Below are positions 51,582 to 60,335 of a stretch of DNA of 64,000 nucleotides, in pieces. The number at the start of each line of letters is the position of its first letter. Position 1 is the first letter of the stretch. Source of the stretch: Candidatus Obscuribacter sp. Lineage in GTDB: Bacteria; Cyanobacteriota; Vampirovibrionia; Obscuribacterales; Obscuribacteraceae. The stretch lies in NCBI GenBank assembly GCA_016712465.1, contig JADJQZ010000001.1:6386001-6450000 (forward strand), in the 5' to 3' direction. The position numbers and the translations under genes are program-made. The notes beneath the pieces are model-generated. The model made no database searches. It was not told the origin of the DNA and saw only the letters and a list, made by a program, of their open reading frames with translations.

Positions 51582-53349
51582 GTCCGACGTAGATGTTGTT
51601 GGAATCAAAACGGTCTACCTGGATGCGACCATCCGGCAGATACTTGAAGGTCTCCTGACCGACAAAGGCCAGGTAGCTGCGGTAGACCTGCCGCACCACC
51701 AGTCGACCTTCCTTGTCGCGACCCTCCACGATGGTACCGGTGCAGCTCTTACCCACGGTCCACTGAGCCACGGCCCAGCGCACTTCGTTGTGGATATAGC
51801 GCAGAGCAAAGGCCGGCGGCTCACTGAGGTAGTCGGGATTCTTCACGTCCTGGCAGGGATCCACAACCACAGGCGGCGTCACCACCACCGGCTTCTCAGG
51901 CAGAGGTTGCACCTCCACCGGCTTGACCGGGCAGCGCACGCAGCCGGAACCATCCACAACCACCACAGGTGGATTATTGACGGTCACCTGGGGTGCTTCC
52001 ACGGTCACCGTCACATTAGGCGGATTGACCGTCACCTGCGTCGGAGCGGGAGAGGCAGCCGTGTGGGAACGGTCGAACCAGAACAGCAGGGCCAGGATGA
52101 AGGCCAGGAAGGCCAGCAGCCCGAAGAGCCCGAGCACCATTGGAGTGCCGAGGAAGCGTCCGTGACCGTGTCCATGACCGTGGCCGTAACCGCCGGGAGT
52201 GCCGCCGTTACCGCCGTTGCCGCTACCGTCACCGGGAGCAGGCGTGTCCACCTGACCGGGGCGATTGCGAACGGACATCTTCACGTCCACGCGCAGCTCA
52301 CGCTCCTGGTCGGCAGGCTGCTGACCGGGCTTGTTGCCGTTGCCTGCCGCCGGAGTAGCAGCAGAGGCGGTGGTTTCGGCATCATTGCCGCCCGTGTCGC
52401 GAGCGGAGACCACCATGGACATGGAAGCATTGGCTTCCTTGCCGGCCGTGCGAGCCACTTGACCGAGCTTAGCCAGAGCTTCTTCGGTGGCCATGTAGCC
52501 GAAATCGCGCAGAACGCCCTGGTAATGGTTCTCCTTGCCGTCGGCGCCGGCGGGTACAGGCGGTGCCTTGTCGCTGTCGGCAGTGGCAGCCGCTTCTGCC
52601 CCATCGACAGAACCAGGGTCGGAAGTGGCGGCAGTGCCTGAAGCGTCGACAACAGGTGCCGGAGCATCAGCAGGCTGAGGCGAAGCAGTAGCGCCGTCAG
52701 CAGGAGCGGCCGCGGGAAGAGCCACCTTGGCGGCAAAACGCTCGCGGGTTTCGGCAATGGCCTGAGCCACCTGAACCTGCGTGGCGGCGAGATCGCCGGA
52801 ATTGTCGATGACAACCAGGGAGAGTGCCGCTTTGGCGTCCTGGGGAAGCTGAGCAGCGATGCGCTTCTTCAGCTCTTCGTCGGAACGCTTATCGCGAGCA
52901 CGCAGGCGTGCAAGTTGCACATCCGGCTGCACCACCACGGTCCACACTTCGTCGTACTGGCTCTGAGAACTGGTCTCGTAGAGCAAGGGCACAAGCACGG
53001 CGACGATGCCTTCGCTGGCTTCGATGCGCTCTTGCTTGGCGGCGGCGATGGCAGGATGCAGGATGTCCTCCAGATCCTTACGCGCCTGCGGGTCATCAAA
53101 CACGATACGGCCGAGCTTCTCGCGGTTGATGGACCCATCAGAATTGAGCAGATCGGCGCCAAACCTGGCGAGAATCTGATCTTGAACCGGTCCGGGCTTG
53201 TCGCGCAGATCGCGGGCGATATGGTCGGTGTCGAACACCGTCACACCCATCTGCGAGAGCATCGTACCCACGGCAGACTTGCCTGAGCCGATACCGCCCG
53301 TTACACCGATGACATACACGGGGTTACCCGTCTGAGTTTTGATAGTCAT
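51568..53349 (-). CDS. coaE: dephospho-CoA kinase fused to a membrane anchor and C-terminal domain
   Basis: The first 205 residues are a complete CoaE, which phosphorylates dephospho-CoA in the last step of CoA synthesis: P-loop 'GVTGGIGSGKS' (18-25), 'VFDTDHIARDL', 'LGRIVFDDPQARKDLEDILH', 'VPLLYET', and 'RDKRSDEELKKRIAAQLP'. It is followed by an Ala/Pro-rich linker and a Gly/His-rich stretch ('YGHGHGHGHGRF'), then one membrane helix near 402-428 ('LGLFGLLAFLAFILALLFWF'), a Pro/Val/Thr-rich spacer and a Cys-containing terminal domain ('DGSGCVRCPVKPVEV', 'YLPDGRIQVDRFDSNNIYVG'). Normal CoaE is about 200 residues. Start at 53349 follows GAGGAACAACAC. Likely cytosolic kinase, rest outside. Confidence 0.92.
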   Translation of the reverse strand: MTIKTQTGNPVYVIGVTGGIGSGKSAVGTMLSQMGVTVFDTDHIARDLRDKPGPVQDQILARFGADLLNSDGSINREKLGRIVFDDPQARKDLEDILHPAIAAAKQERIEASEGIVAVLVPLLYETSSQSQYDEVWTVVVQPDVQLARLRARDKRSDEELKKRIAAQLPQDAKAALSLVVIDNSGDLAATQVQVAQAIAETRERFAAKVALPAAAPADGATASPQPADAPAPVVDASGTAATSDPGSVDGAEAAATADSDKAPPVPAGADGKENHYQGVLRDFGYMATEEALAKLGQVARTAGKEANASMSMVVSARDTGGNDAETTASAATPAAGNGNKPGQQPADQERELRVDVKMSVRNRPGQVDTPAPGDGSGNGGNGGTPGGYGHGHGHGHGRFLGTPMVLGLFGLLAFLAFILALLFWFDRSHTAASPAPTQVTVNPPNVTVTVEAPQVTVNNPPVVVVDGSGCVRCPVKPVEVQPLPEKPVVVTPPVVVDPCQDVKNPDYLSEPPAFALRYIHNEVRWAVAQWTVGKSCTGTIVEGRDKEGRLVVRQVYRSYLAFVGQETFKYLPDGRIQVDRFDSNNIYVGRTYR

Positions 53350-53880
53350 GTGTTGTTCCTCGAGATCTATTCCGGAGCAAGGGAGCAAAGACGCGCTCCG
53401 TCATGTGCTCCGGAGAGGTTAGGGTCAATGGTGACCTGAGGCTTTTCGCAATCTGAACAAGAGGTTTCACCACTCAAGCAAGCTTGAGCAGCAGCAAAGT
53501 TCAGGTGTCGTGTTGGAACAATCGGACGCCAAATCCGAGAGCTACACACAGAAAAGTCTTATGAGTACCTTAGAGGCCTCAGGTCACCAGTTAAAAAGTA
53601 GATATGGAAATACGCTATGGACAGTAACTAAAGGATTTAACTGATTTCAAATCATGAGATCAGATCTTTACAGCCGCCTCATAAAACCCTGCAAGGACAG
53701 CCTGTCTTACCGCCCCGGCGCTTGACAACATTAACGAAAGGGACTTCTTGAGGCTGGAATTGCCAATATTTTGCACCTACTGTGATTAGATGGCACCCAT
53801 GATCAAGCTCGCGGTGCTAGCGAGGCTAGGCTAGCAACCAGGCCGTTCGGGCAAACCGATACCCTCGCAAAATCCGACTT
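53350..53880. other. 531-base gap without a supported gene
   Basis: Upstream region of the coaE fusion, mostly AT-rich. I see no ribosome binding site with a long frame and no strong hairpin; a promoter for coaE is presumably near 53360-53450. Confidence 0.45.
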
Positions 53881-54030
53881 TCAGGGGCCCGGCCGAAGCC
53901 AGTAAATCGATGTAACCGGACCCGCTTCCATGTTGATGTCCATACAACGGCAGAGAAAGACCACCGCCAGCACCAGGGCGAAGCAAATCCAGAACCACTG
54001 GGCAAAGGTCAACTGTTCCGGATCAAGCAT
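53881..54030 (-). CDS. small single-pass membrane protein, 49 aa
   Basis: A short frame 27 bases downstream of the protease-like gene on the same strand. ATG 54030 is preceded by CAGGGTATGCC, and the product is 'MLDPEQLTFAQWFWICFALV' and so on: one membrane helix (about residues 12-31), then Cys-Arg-Cys and a short polar tail. It is below usual ORF cut-offs but has a start, RBS and a strong hydrophobic pattern. The N-terminal MLDPEQ resembles MLTPEQ of the small protein at 59.4 kb. Function unknown; it may be part of the protease-like gene's operon. Confidence 0.55.
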   Translation of the reverse strand: MLDPEQLTFAQWFWICFALVLAVVFLCRCMDINMEAGPVTSIYWLRPGP

Positions 54031-54057
54031 GGCATACCCTGTCAGAAAAGCGAGAAG

Positions 54058-56862
54058 CTACTTGAGCACCGGTCCAACATTCACACCCGGATAGTAGTGC
54101 TTGAGCTGAGCCTGAATGATGCGAGCTTCTTCCATATTACCCTGTGCCCGGGCCCGCTCCATCTTAGTCCAGAGAGCCAACCAGTTAGCCGGATCTATCA
54201 TGATGGACTGATCGACTATCTGGTCTACCAACCATTTGCCTAAATCTTCCAGAGAGCGAATGGGAGGGCGGCCTTTGCCGGCACTGATTGGAACTTCCAG
54301 CTTGTGACTGCCGGAGGCGCTTTCATGGCTCTTGGAACCTTTAGGGGTTTCCTTGCCGTCGCCTTTGCCCGTGCTTCTGGCATTCTCCTTTTTGTCTCCG
54401 GCGTTCAGCTCTTCGCTTTTCTTGATGTTGTGAGCCCGGGCAGAAATTCGGCCGGACTCCAGTCGGGAGAGGAAATAGCCTGAAGAGGCCAGTACCTCAG
54501 GATCGGTAGGAGCCATGGCCACAGCCTTGCCAATCTTCTGTTTGGCCGAGTTCAAATAGTCGACGGTAGGATTCTGGCTGGCATAAAGGAAGCCCCAGAC
54601 AGCCAACACACGAGCCTGAATCGATTTATCGTTGCTTCTTTCGGCCAAATTGTAAGCCATAAGCAACTGCCCCTCCGGCTCTTCTAGAAGAGCTTCCGGC
54701 CGCACAGCCACTTGTCCGGCAGTACTTTTGGAAGATGCTTTGTCATTTTCTGCGGCACCATTGGTGGAGGCACCAAGTGGTTTGTCGGTCACTTTCAAAC
54801 GTTCCTGTGCCCGGGCCTTGCCGTAAGGGCTCAACTTCAAGTCTTCAGTGCTACTCTGACCGGTGAGAATCTGCGCCGTGAGCGGACGGAATAAATTTTC
54901 AGGCGAAAAATCGCCGCCGTTTTTCTGGCAAAGAGCAAGGGCCAACTGGGCTCTCACCAGGGCTTCCGCTCCCGGCAAGTCTTTGTTGTGGGCGGAGTTA
55001 GCCAGACTCTCCAGTTCGCGCACCACCACGGAGATATTTTTGTTTTTGATCAAATCCAGGCGCAGAGGCGCCAGCTTGCTCTGATACTCGTAGAAAGCTT
55101 TCTGAGCCTTACTCTGAGTCAAAATCAGTCTCTGGTTGCGATAATCAAAGGTAACTTTGTAGCGACTCAAAAGCGGATTGCCGATAATAGCCAGATCGCT
55201 GGAATTGATGATGCCGGCCGGAGTCTTATCGCTACCGCGAGAGGGAGCAATACTGAAGACCGGTCCATCGATGCGCAATTTGTCGATGTCCAGAAAATTG
55301 AATTTTGCCGAACCAGTTTCTACCAGTTTGCCGTCCAGACCCTTAAGCATACCTATGCGATAAAGTGGGTTGGGTACCAGGTTTTTCACCTTGCTCTCGG
55401 AAACATTATTGAAAGCGGCACCGGTGTCAATCAAGAAGGAAATATTTTGTTTGCCGTCAAGGGAGCCTTCTACAGCCAATCCCGACATACCCAGGCTGGG
55501 CTTGGTATTAAGGACGATGGCACCTTCTGGCAACGAGCTTTTGTTTGGATCTTCGAAAATTATCTTGCTGTTTTCATAATCAACCGTAACCAGGAAGCGC
55601 TTCAAAATATTGGCACCAATAAGGCCGGCCGGGCGCTCCTTTTGCACGTTCTCGAAACCGGATAGATCGGCTACGGCAACAGCCACATCATTCAGTTCCA
55701 TATCGCCGAGGCTGAGGCTGCGGAAATTAACGGCTTCAGCCTGGATGGAACCGGCCCCGGTGGTCATGGACAAACTCTCACCCGGCGCCGAAGAAATCGG
55801 ATCAAGTTTGAGAGCCAACTGTTTCATGACGCCCCGGTCAAGAATAGACTGGGTGGCACCGGTGTCGAGGATGAATTTCAACTCGGTGGTACTGTTCACC
55901 TTGGCTTTCACTAGAATTTCGTTGGAAACATAGTCGAAGGGAATGGTGACGGAGCCGGCCGTGAGACGCACAGGCAGCTTTTCTTGCGGCATCACGAATT
56001 CAGCATCGGTGATACTCTCATCAATTTTCACAGAACTGATTTGGGTCTCGGAGACCATCTGCTCGCCGCTGAATTCCTTGACTATGAAGGGTTGCTTGGT
56101 GCCTTCCACTTCGCGGTAATCTTCATAGTGATAAAGCTTCTCTACTTTCACGCCCCGCTCGAGGTCCACGCCGGGGTAGGAACTGCCAAGCACCAGGCTG
56201 TTCTCTTTGTCGATGTAGAAGGTTGTGGGCACTCCATCGCCGGCCCAGATCAAAAGGCTTTCACAGGCCCTGCCGCCGATGGTAGTGGGTTTGCCCAATT
56301 CCATGCGAGCAGTGGGAATGGCTTCCAACAGTAGCAGTCCGTGTTGGATGTCCTCCTCGATGCGGCGAGCGGTAATGGCATCGGCGGGCAACACCGTATC
56401 ACCCTGTTTGGTCCAGCAAATTTTGCCGTCGTAAACAGTAGTGAGGGGCTGACCCAGCAAAGTGATAGTGATTTTCTCTTTCTCGCGCTTAACCACAAGC
56501 TCGCAGTTAAAGCTGTTGACTGAACCGGACAGGCCGGAAGTCTGAATAATCTTGCCGCTCGCTCTGCAGGGCTTGTCATTGAAAGCTTTGTAAGCCTCAT
56601 AGCCTCCCAGGGCTTGCAGCACCTTCTCACCGAGAGCCACTGCCGCCGGGTTTCTTTTGGCAGAGCTAGCTACCGATGCAGTGGACGCCGCTTCCTTTCC
56701 GACAACCTCCGCCGGTCGCGAAGGTGCCCTGGCTGCCGCATCCTGAACCGGCAGGCTCAAACTCACCAGAGAAACGGTAAGTGAAAGGGCCAGGAGCCGA
56801 ATCAAACCCCGTGTGGCGGCGCTGGCGCTCTTTGCTGGAAAACTGGTGGCGGCTATTAACAC
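54058..56862 (-). CDS. exported double retropepsin-like aspartyl protein with helical C terminus
   Basis: 934 residues from a GTG at 56862, which follows CCAGGAAGTCACC and exposes a proper signal peptide ('LIRLLALSLTVSLVSLSL', cut near AAARA); the frame is open further upstream without a better site. A LolA-like N-terminal domain is followed by two retropepsin-like domains, each with a DTGA active site: 'KFILDTGATQSILDRG' near residue 332 and 'SFLIDTGAAFNNVSES' near 477. The second half is helical (TPR-like, 'LMAYNLAERSNDKSIQARVL') with a disordered Gly/Lys/Ser linker. Whether the two sites form an intramolecular dimer, as in pepsin, or act separately is unknown. A 49-residue membrane protein gene follows. 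Confidence 0.8.
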   Translation of the reverse strand: MLIAATSFPAKSASAATRGLIRLLALSLTVSLVSLSLPVQDAAARAPSRPAEVVGKEAASTASVASSAKRNPAAVALGEKVLQALGGYEAYKAFNDKPCRASGKIIQTSGLSGSVNSFNCELVVKREKEKITITLLGQPLTTVYDGKICWTKQGDTVLPADAITARRIEEDIQHGLLLLEAIPTARMELGKPTTIGGRACESLLIWAGDGVPTTFYIDKENSLVLGSSYPGVDLERGVKVEKLYHYEDYREVEGTKQPFIVKEFSGEQMVSETQISSVKIDESITDAEFVMPQEKLPVRLTAGSVTIPFDYVSNEILVKAKVNSTTELKFILDTGATQSILDRGVMKQLALKLDPISSAPGESLSMTTGAGSIQAEAVNFRSLSLGDMELNDVAVAVADLSGFENVQKERPAGLIGANILKRFLVTVDYENSKIIFEDPNKSSLPEGAIVLNTKPSLGMSGLAVEGSLDGKQNISFLIDTGAAFNNVSESKVKNLVPNPLYRIGMLKGLDGKLVETGSAKFNFLDIDKLRIDGPVFSIAPSRGSDKTPAGIINSSDLAIIGNPLLSRYKVTFDYRNQRLILTQSKAQKAFYEYQSKLAPLRLDLIKNKNISVVVRELESLANSAHNKDLPGAEALVRAQLALALCQKNGGDFSPENLFRPLTAQILTGQSSTEDLKLSPYGKARAQERLKVTDKPLGASTNGAAENDKASSKSTAGQVAVRPEALLEEPEGQLLMAYNLAERSNDKSIQARVLAVWGFLYASQNPTVDYLNSAKQKIGKAVAMAPTDPEVLASSGYFLSRLESGRISARAHNIKKSEELNAGDKKENARSTGKGDGKETPKGSKSHESASGSHKLEVPISAGKGRPPIRSLEDLGKWLVDQIVDQSIMIDPANWLALWTKMERARAQGNMEEARIIQAQLKHYYPGVNVGPVLK

Positions 56863-57056
56863 GGTGACTTCCTGGCTAGTGAAAATTGTTATTATGGCAG
56901 CCGCTGCCCAAAGCTGCACTCAGCCCCTGTAAAATATGTGGGCTAAATTAATGGCTTGTGTCGGGCAATTGACCCTCCCAAGTGCCTCAAACAGGCCTGA
57001 GCCGGTGTTGAAACTGTTTTAACCATGCTTGACGACCACAAGGGGCAAGACCACCC

Positions 57057-58019
57057 ATGACAGATACCAAGACTTCAGCCACAACCTCCGCGGCTCCCGC
57101 TGGAAGCAAGGAAACAGTGCGCACCCAGATTATTGAAAGTCTGGCCGATCTAAGAGCCTGGCGGGCTCAGACCGGCAGTCTCTGGCTTAAAGGTCAAAAA
57201 GCGGCAAAAGAAACCAGAGGCGGCGCCGACTCGCCCCGCATAGGCTTCGTGCCCACCATGGGTGCCTTACACCAGGGACATCTGGAACTAGTCAAAAGGG
57301 CCAAAGCCGATTGCGACGTGGTGGTGGTTTCTATCTTCGTCAATCCTTTTCAGTTTGCTCCCCACGAAGACTTCGGAAAATACCCGAGAACTTTCGAGAA
57401 CGACCTGAAGCTCTTGAGCGAAATGGGTTGCGACCTGGTCTTCTACCCTTCGGAAAAAGAGATCTATCCCCGCGGTAAAGACTCGATAATGGCGGTAGTG
57501 CCTCCCTCTCCCCTGAACGATACTCTGGAAGGAGCCTTCCGTCCCACCTTCTTCCGGGGCGTGGCCACCGTAGTGCTGAAACTATTCAACCTGGTGCAGC
57601 CCCATGTGGCCTTCTTCGGCGAAAAGGACTACCAGCAGTTGCAAGTAGTAAAAGCCCTGGTGGAAGACCTGGATGTGCCCGTTGAAATAATCGGCGTACC
57701 CACGGTGCGGGAAACGGACGGTCTGGCCATGAGTTCACGAAATGCCTATCTGGGAGCGACCGAAAGAACTGAAGCCACAAGCTTGTACAAAGCTCTCAGT
57801 CTGGTCAAAACCATGGCGGATGCCGGAAAAGACGTCGCGGAAGCCACCGCCGCCGCCTCTCTCCTTCTCAAGGAAGAGGAAGGCTGGACCCTGCAATATT
57901 TGAGCGTTTGCCACGGCAAAAGCCTGGCTCCTCTTACACAATTCCAGAAACCCTATGTGATTGTCACCGCCGCCAAACTTGGGGAAGTGAGACTGATAGA
58001 CAATATTGTCGTACCCTGA
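57057..58019 (+). CDS. panC: pantothenate synthetase
   Basis: Joins pantoate and beta-alanine with ATP to make pantothenate, the vitamin precursor of CoA. After about 60 extra residues with an unordered Thr/Ala/Ser start, the catalytic domain shows 'RIGFVPTMGALHQGHLELVK', 'VVVSIFVNPFQFAPHEDFGK', 'YPRTFENDLKLLSEMG', 'FFRGVATVVLKLFNLVQPHV' and 'FFGEKDYQQLQVVKALVEDL', all the PanC motifs. The length (320) is greater than usual (280) because of the N-terminal extension. Start follows AAGGGGCAAGACCACCC. With coaE at 51.6 kb it places two CoA-pathway genes within 6 kb, but not in one operon. Confidence 0.95.
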   Translation: MTDTKTSATTSAAPAGSKETVRTQIIESLADLRAWRAQTGSLWLKGQKAAKETRGGADSPRIGFVPTMGALHQGHLELVKRAKADCDVVVVSIFVNPFQFAPHEDFGKYPRTFENDLKLLSEMGCDLVFYPSEKEIYPRGKDSIMAVVPPSPLNDTLEGAFRPTFFRGVATVVLKLFNLVQPHVAFFGEKDYQQLQVVKALVEDLDVPVEIIGVPTVRETDGLAMSSRNAYLGATERTEATSLYKALSLVKTMADAGKDVAEATAAASLLLKEEEGWTLQYLSVCHGKSLAPLTQFQKPYVIVTAAKLGEVRLIDNIVVP

Positions 58020-58020
58020 G

Positions 58021-58338
58021 CTAGTGGCTCCAGTCGGTGACGTAATAGGAAGAGACCCCGGCATTATTGCCGCAACCGCTTAACTGCGGTGCTTTTCCAC
58101 TCTGATTAAGAGCACCCTGATTGACTCTGTTTCTGTAGTTGAGGGCCAGAACTACATTAGGCAGCATGGAAGGGTAGCGCTCATCATCGAGTTGCAGGTC
58201 GGCCAGCACCGCCGGGCTCACATCATTGCCTCTTCCTGCCACGGCGATGGTTTCCTGCCACTCGGCTTGCAAAGCATTTTTCTGGCGCACCGATGAGTTT
58301 TTGATTTGTTGAATGTCGAAGGCGGACTCAATACTCAT
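58021..58338 (-). CDS. hypothetical protein, 105 aa, convergent with panC
   Basis: Ends one base after the panC stop on the opposite strand. The protein is polar, helical at the start ('IQQIKNSSVRQKNALQAEWQ') and ends in a Gly/Asn/Ser-rich stretch with one Cys ('LSGCGNNAGVSSYYVTDW'). AGAGATAGAGCC precedes the ATG. No family recognised, no signal peptide. The frame quality is fair; the very tight convergent end is consistent with a compact genome but gives no function. Confidence 0.5.
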   Translation of the reverse strand: MSIESAFDIQQIKNSSVRQKNALQAEWQETIAVAGRGNDVSPAVLADLQLDDERYPSMLPNVVLALNYRNRVNQGALNQSGKAPQLSGCGNNAGVSSYYVTDWSH

Positions 58339-58602
58339 GGCTCTATCTCTAACCTTTTGCTTCTGCTTTCACGGTTTAACGGTCCCGGCTCAGTTACCGT
58401 ACTCAGCCTGTGCACTAATCTATGCGTCCGGAGCAATTTCTGGACAGATTCTTGAAAATTTGCCGAAGCCAAACAGAAATATTAAATCTTGGCGCTTCCA
58501 GCCGTTGACTTCCCACTCTTTTTCATTTGGCCGATCATGAGCGATCTAAAAGATCGGCCACTGAGGTATCTTTATGCACCGATAGCACGCTGGAGAATGA
58601 CC

Positions 58603-59400
58603 ATGTCAAACCTGAAGGCCCACGAAATAGACTATTTCATCCTCGGTGATGATATGCAAATGGTGGAAATTGAACTGGATCCGGGCGAAACTGTCATTGC
58701 GGAAGCCGGAGCCATGAACTACATGGAACAGGGCATCACTTTCGAAGCAAAAATGGGCGACGGTACAGACGCCAATCAAAACGTACTGAACAAACTTTTC
58801 AACGCCGGTAAGCGCCTGGTTACAGGCGAGTCGCTAATGATTACGCACTTCACCAATAAAGGCGCCGGCAAGCAAAAGGTGGCGTTCTCGGCTCCCTATC
58901 CAGGTAAAATCATCCCCCTCAATCTAGCTGAACTGGGCGGTCAGGTTATTGTGGAGAGAGACGGCTTTCTCTGTGCCGCCTACGGCACAAAACTAGACAT
59001 CGCTTTTACTCAGAAGATGGGCGCCGGCTTCTTCGGCGGCGAAGGCTTCATCTTACAGAAACTTTCCGGTGACGGTCTGGCCTTCGTGCATGCCTGCGGC
59101 ACCATTATCAAAAGAGAACTGAAAGGCGAAACCCTGCGAGTCGATACAGGCTGCCTGGTCGCTTTCACTCCCGGCATCGACTATTCCATAGCCCGGGCCG
59201 GCAATCTCAAATCCATGGTCTTTGGCGGTGAAGGCCTATTCCTGGCCACCCTTTCCGGCCACGGCACGGTATGGTTGCAGAGCTTACCTTTCTCCCGCCT
59301 GGCCAATCGCATCATCGCCCATGCTCCCAGAGCAGGTGGAGGGGCCACCGAACAGGGCGGCCTCCTGGGCTCGATTGGCAACATGTTTGAGCAAGAATAG
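58603..59400 (+). CDS. AIM24/TIGR00266-family protein
   Basis: 265-residue protein of the AIM24 (TIGR00266) family: a beta-rich fold with characteristic 'VEIELDPGETVIAEAGAMNY', 'GESLMITHFTNKGAGKQKVA', 'FLCAAYGTKLDIAFTQKMGA', 'VHACGTIIKRELKGETLRVD' and 'FGGEGLFLATLSGHGTVWLQ'. The longest frame starts upstream, but the ATG at 58603 follows GGAG and gives the conserved start. Bacterial relatives are of uncertain function; yeast AIM24 is mitochondrial. Family call is good. Confidence 0.9.
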   Translation: MSNLKAHEIDYFILGDDMQMVEIELDPGETVIAEAGAMNYMEQGITFEAKMGDGTDANQNVLNKLFNAGKRLVTGESLMITHFTNKGAGKQKVAFSAPYPGKIIPLNLAELGGQVIVERDGFLCAAYGTKLDIAFTQKMGAGFFGGEGFILQKLSGDGLAFVHACGTIIKRELKGETLRVDTGCLVAFTPGIDYSIARAGNLKSMVFGGEGLFLATLSGHGTVWLQSLPFSRLANRIIAHAPRAGGGATEQGGLLGSIGNMFEQE

Positions 59401-59437
59401 CTAGTCATAAATAGCTACTCGGAAATAGCTGCTTGCT

Positions 59438-59641
59438 TCAATAGTGCCAGTTGGAGGGCGTTTCTCTGCTGTTATCAGGCAAAAGCGCAATGGGGATGGC
59501 TTGCAATAAGCCGGCCAGGTTGCGATTGGGCAAACTGCTTGCCACCTCAAGAACCAGTTTGAGGCAATGCAGGAAGATACTCAAAGCGACGAAGGCGACA
59601 ACGGTAATAAGGACTATGGCAGCTTGTTCTGGTGTAAGCAT
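59438..59641 (-). CDS. small membrane protein, 67 aa
   Basis: ATG 59641 follows CAGGAGAATTTCCCTA and gives 'MLTPEQAAIVLITVVAFVAL': one membrane helix (residues 7-29) with a cytoplasmic or periplasmic tail rich in Leu, Pro and Arg. The longer frame from 59668 begins without a ribosome binding site. The start resembles that of the 49-residue protein at 53.9 kb. Convergent with the AIM24 gene. No known family. Confidence 0.6.
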   Translation of the reverse strand: MLTPEQAAIVLITVVAFVALSIFLHCLKLVLEVASSLPNRNLAGLLQAIPIALLPDNSRETPSNWHY

Positions 59642-60335
59642 TAGGGAAATTCTCCTGAGCACATCCAATTACTGGTTTGCGATCTAAACAGGCGAGCGGA
59701 ATCGAAGCGGCGCCCTGCCGACTTCAATCAATTGCCAATTGCGCTTCATGCCAAATGCAAACAAGCGCACTGTTTCGGCGCCATTTCCTTAAGCTGGAAT
59801 CTGAGACGCGTAGCCGGCCTCAAGTACATCCTGCCTACAGGATGCCTTTGAAGTTGCCTTTAGATCAGGATACCTTTTGAACCGTTTTGATCCGGTATGA
59901 TTCGGTGAAAGCCTCTGACAGACCTCACGGAATGGAGGCTCTCCATGGAGCTCCCCTTTCGATGAGACCATCATGGGCTAAAGTGTGACAATTAAGAAGC
60001 CGGGAATTACGTAGTGATTATTAATTGTCAAGAGCCACAAAACCGCCACAGATACCGGTTTTTCAAAGATCTCGTGAGACGCTTTTGGGGTGCATTTTTC
60101 GACACGCTTCCGCCACAACCGACCCCCAGGTCTGCTCAACCACTCCACCGTTCTGTTAAGAAAAAGCCGGCTTTCCTTAACTGCGTAAAGTTCCGGTAGG
60201 CCGGAAGAAGAACACCACCACATGCCGTCCGTCAAAGCCAGAGCCGGGAAAAGGCTGTACTGACTTAGCTATTCTTAAAACACAAATACTGGATCTCCTT
60301 ATATTGACAGAGTATGTTCAGGCAGGTCACACCTG
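59642..60335. other. 694-base gap without a supported gene
   Basis: Contains a small hairpin CATCCTG/CAGGATG (59828-59845) and partial inverted repeats near 60160-60205, but no convincing gene. A TTGACA lies at 60303-60308 upstream of the Usp gene and might be part of its promoter. Confidence 0.4.

Noticed and set aside
51454..52641. 395-residue plus-strand frame opposite the coaE fusion
   Set aside because: Antisense to the Ala/Pro/Val-rich linker and tail of the fusion; His/Arg/Gly-rich low-complexity product.
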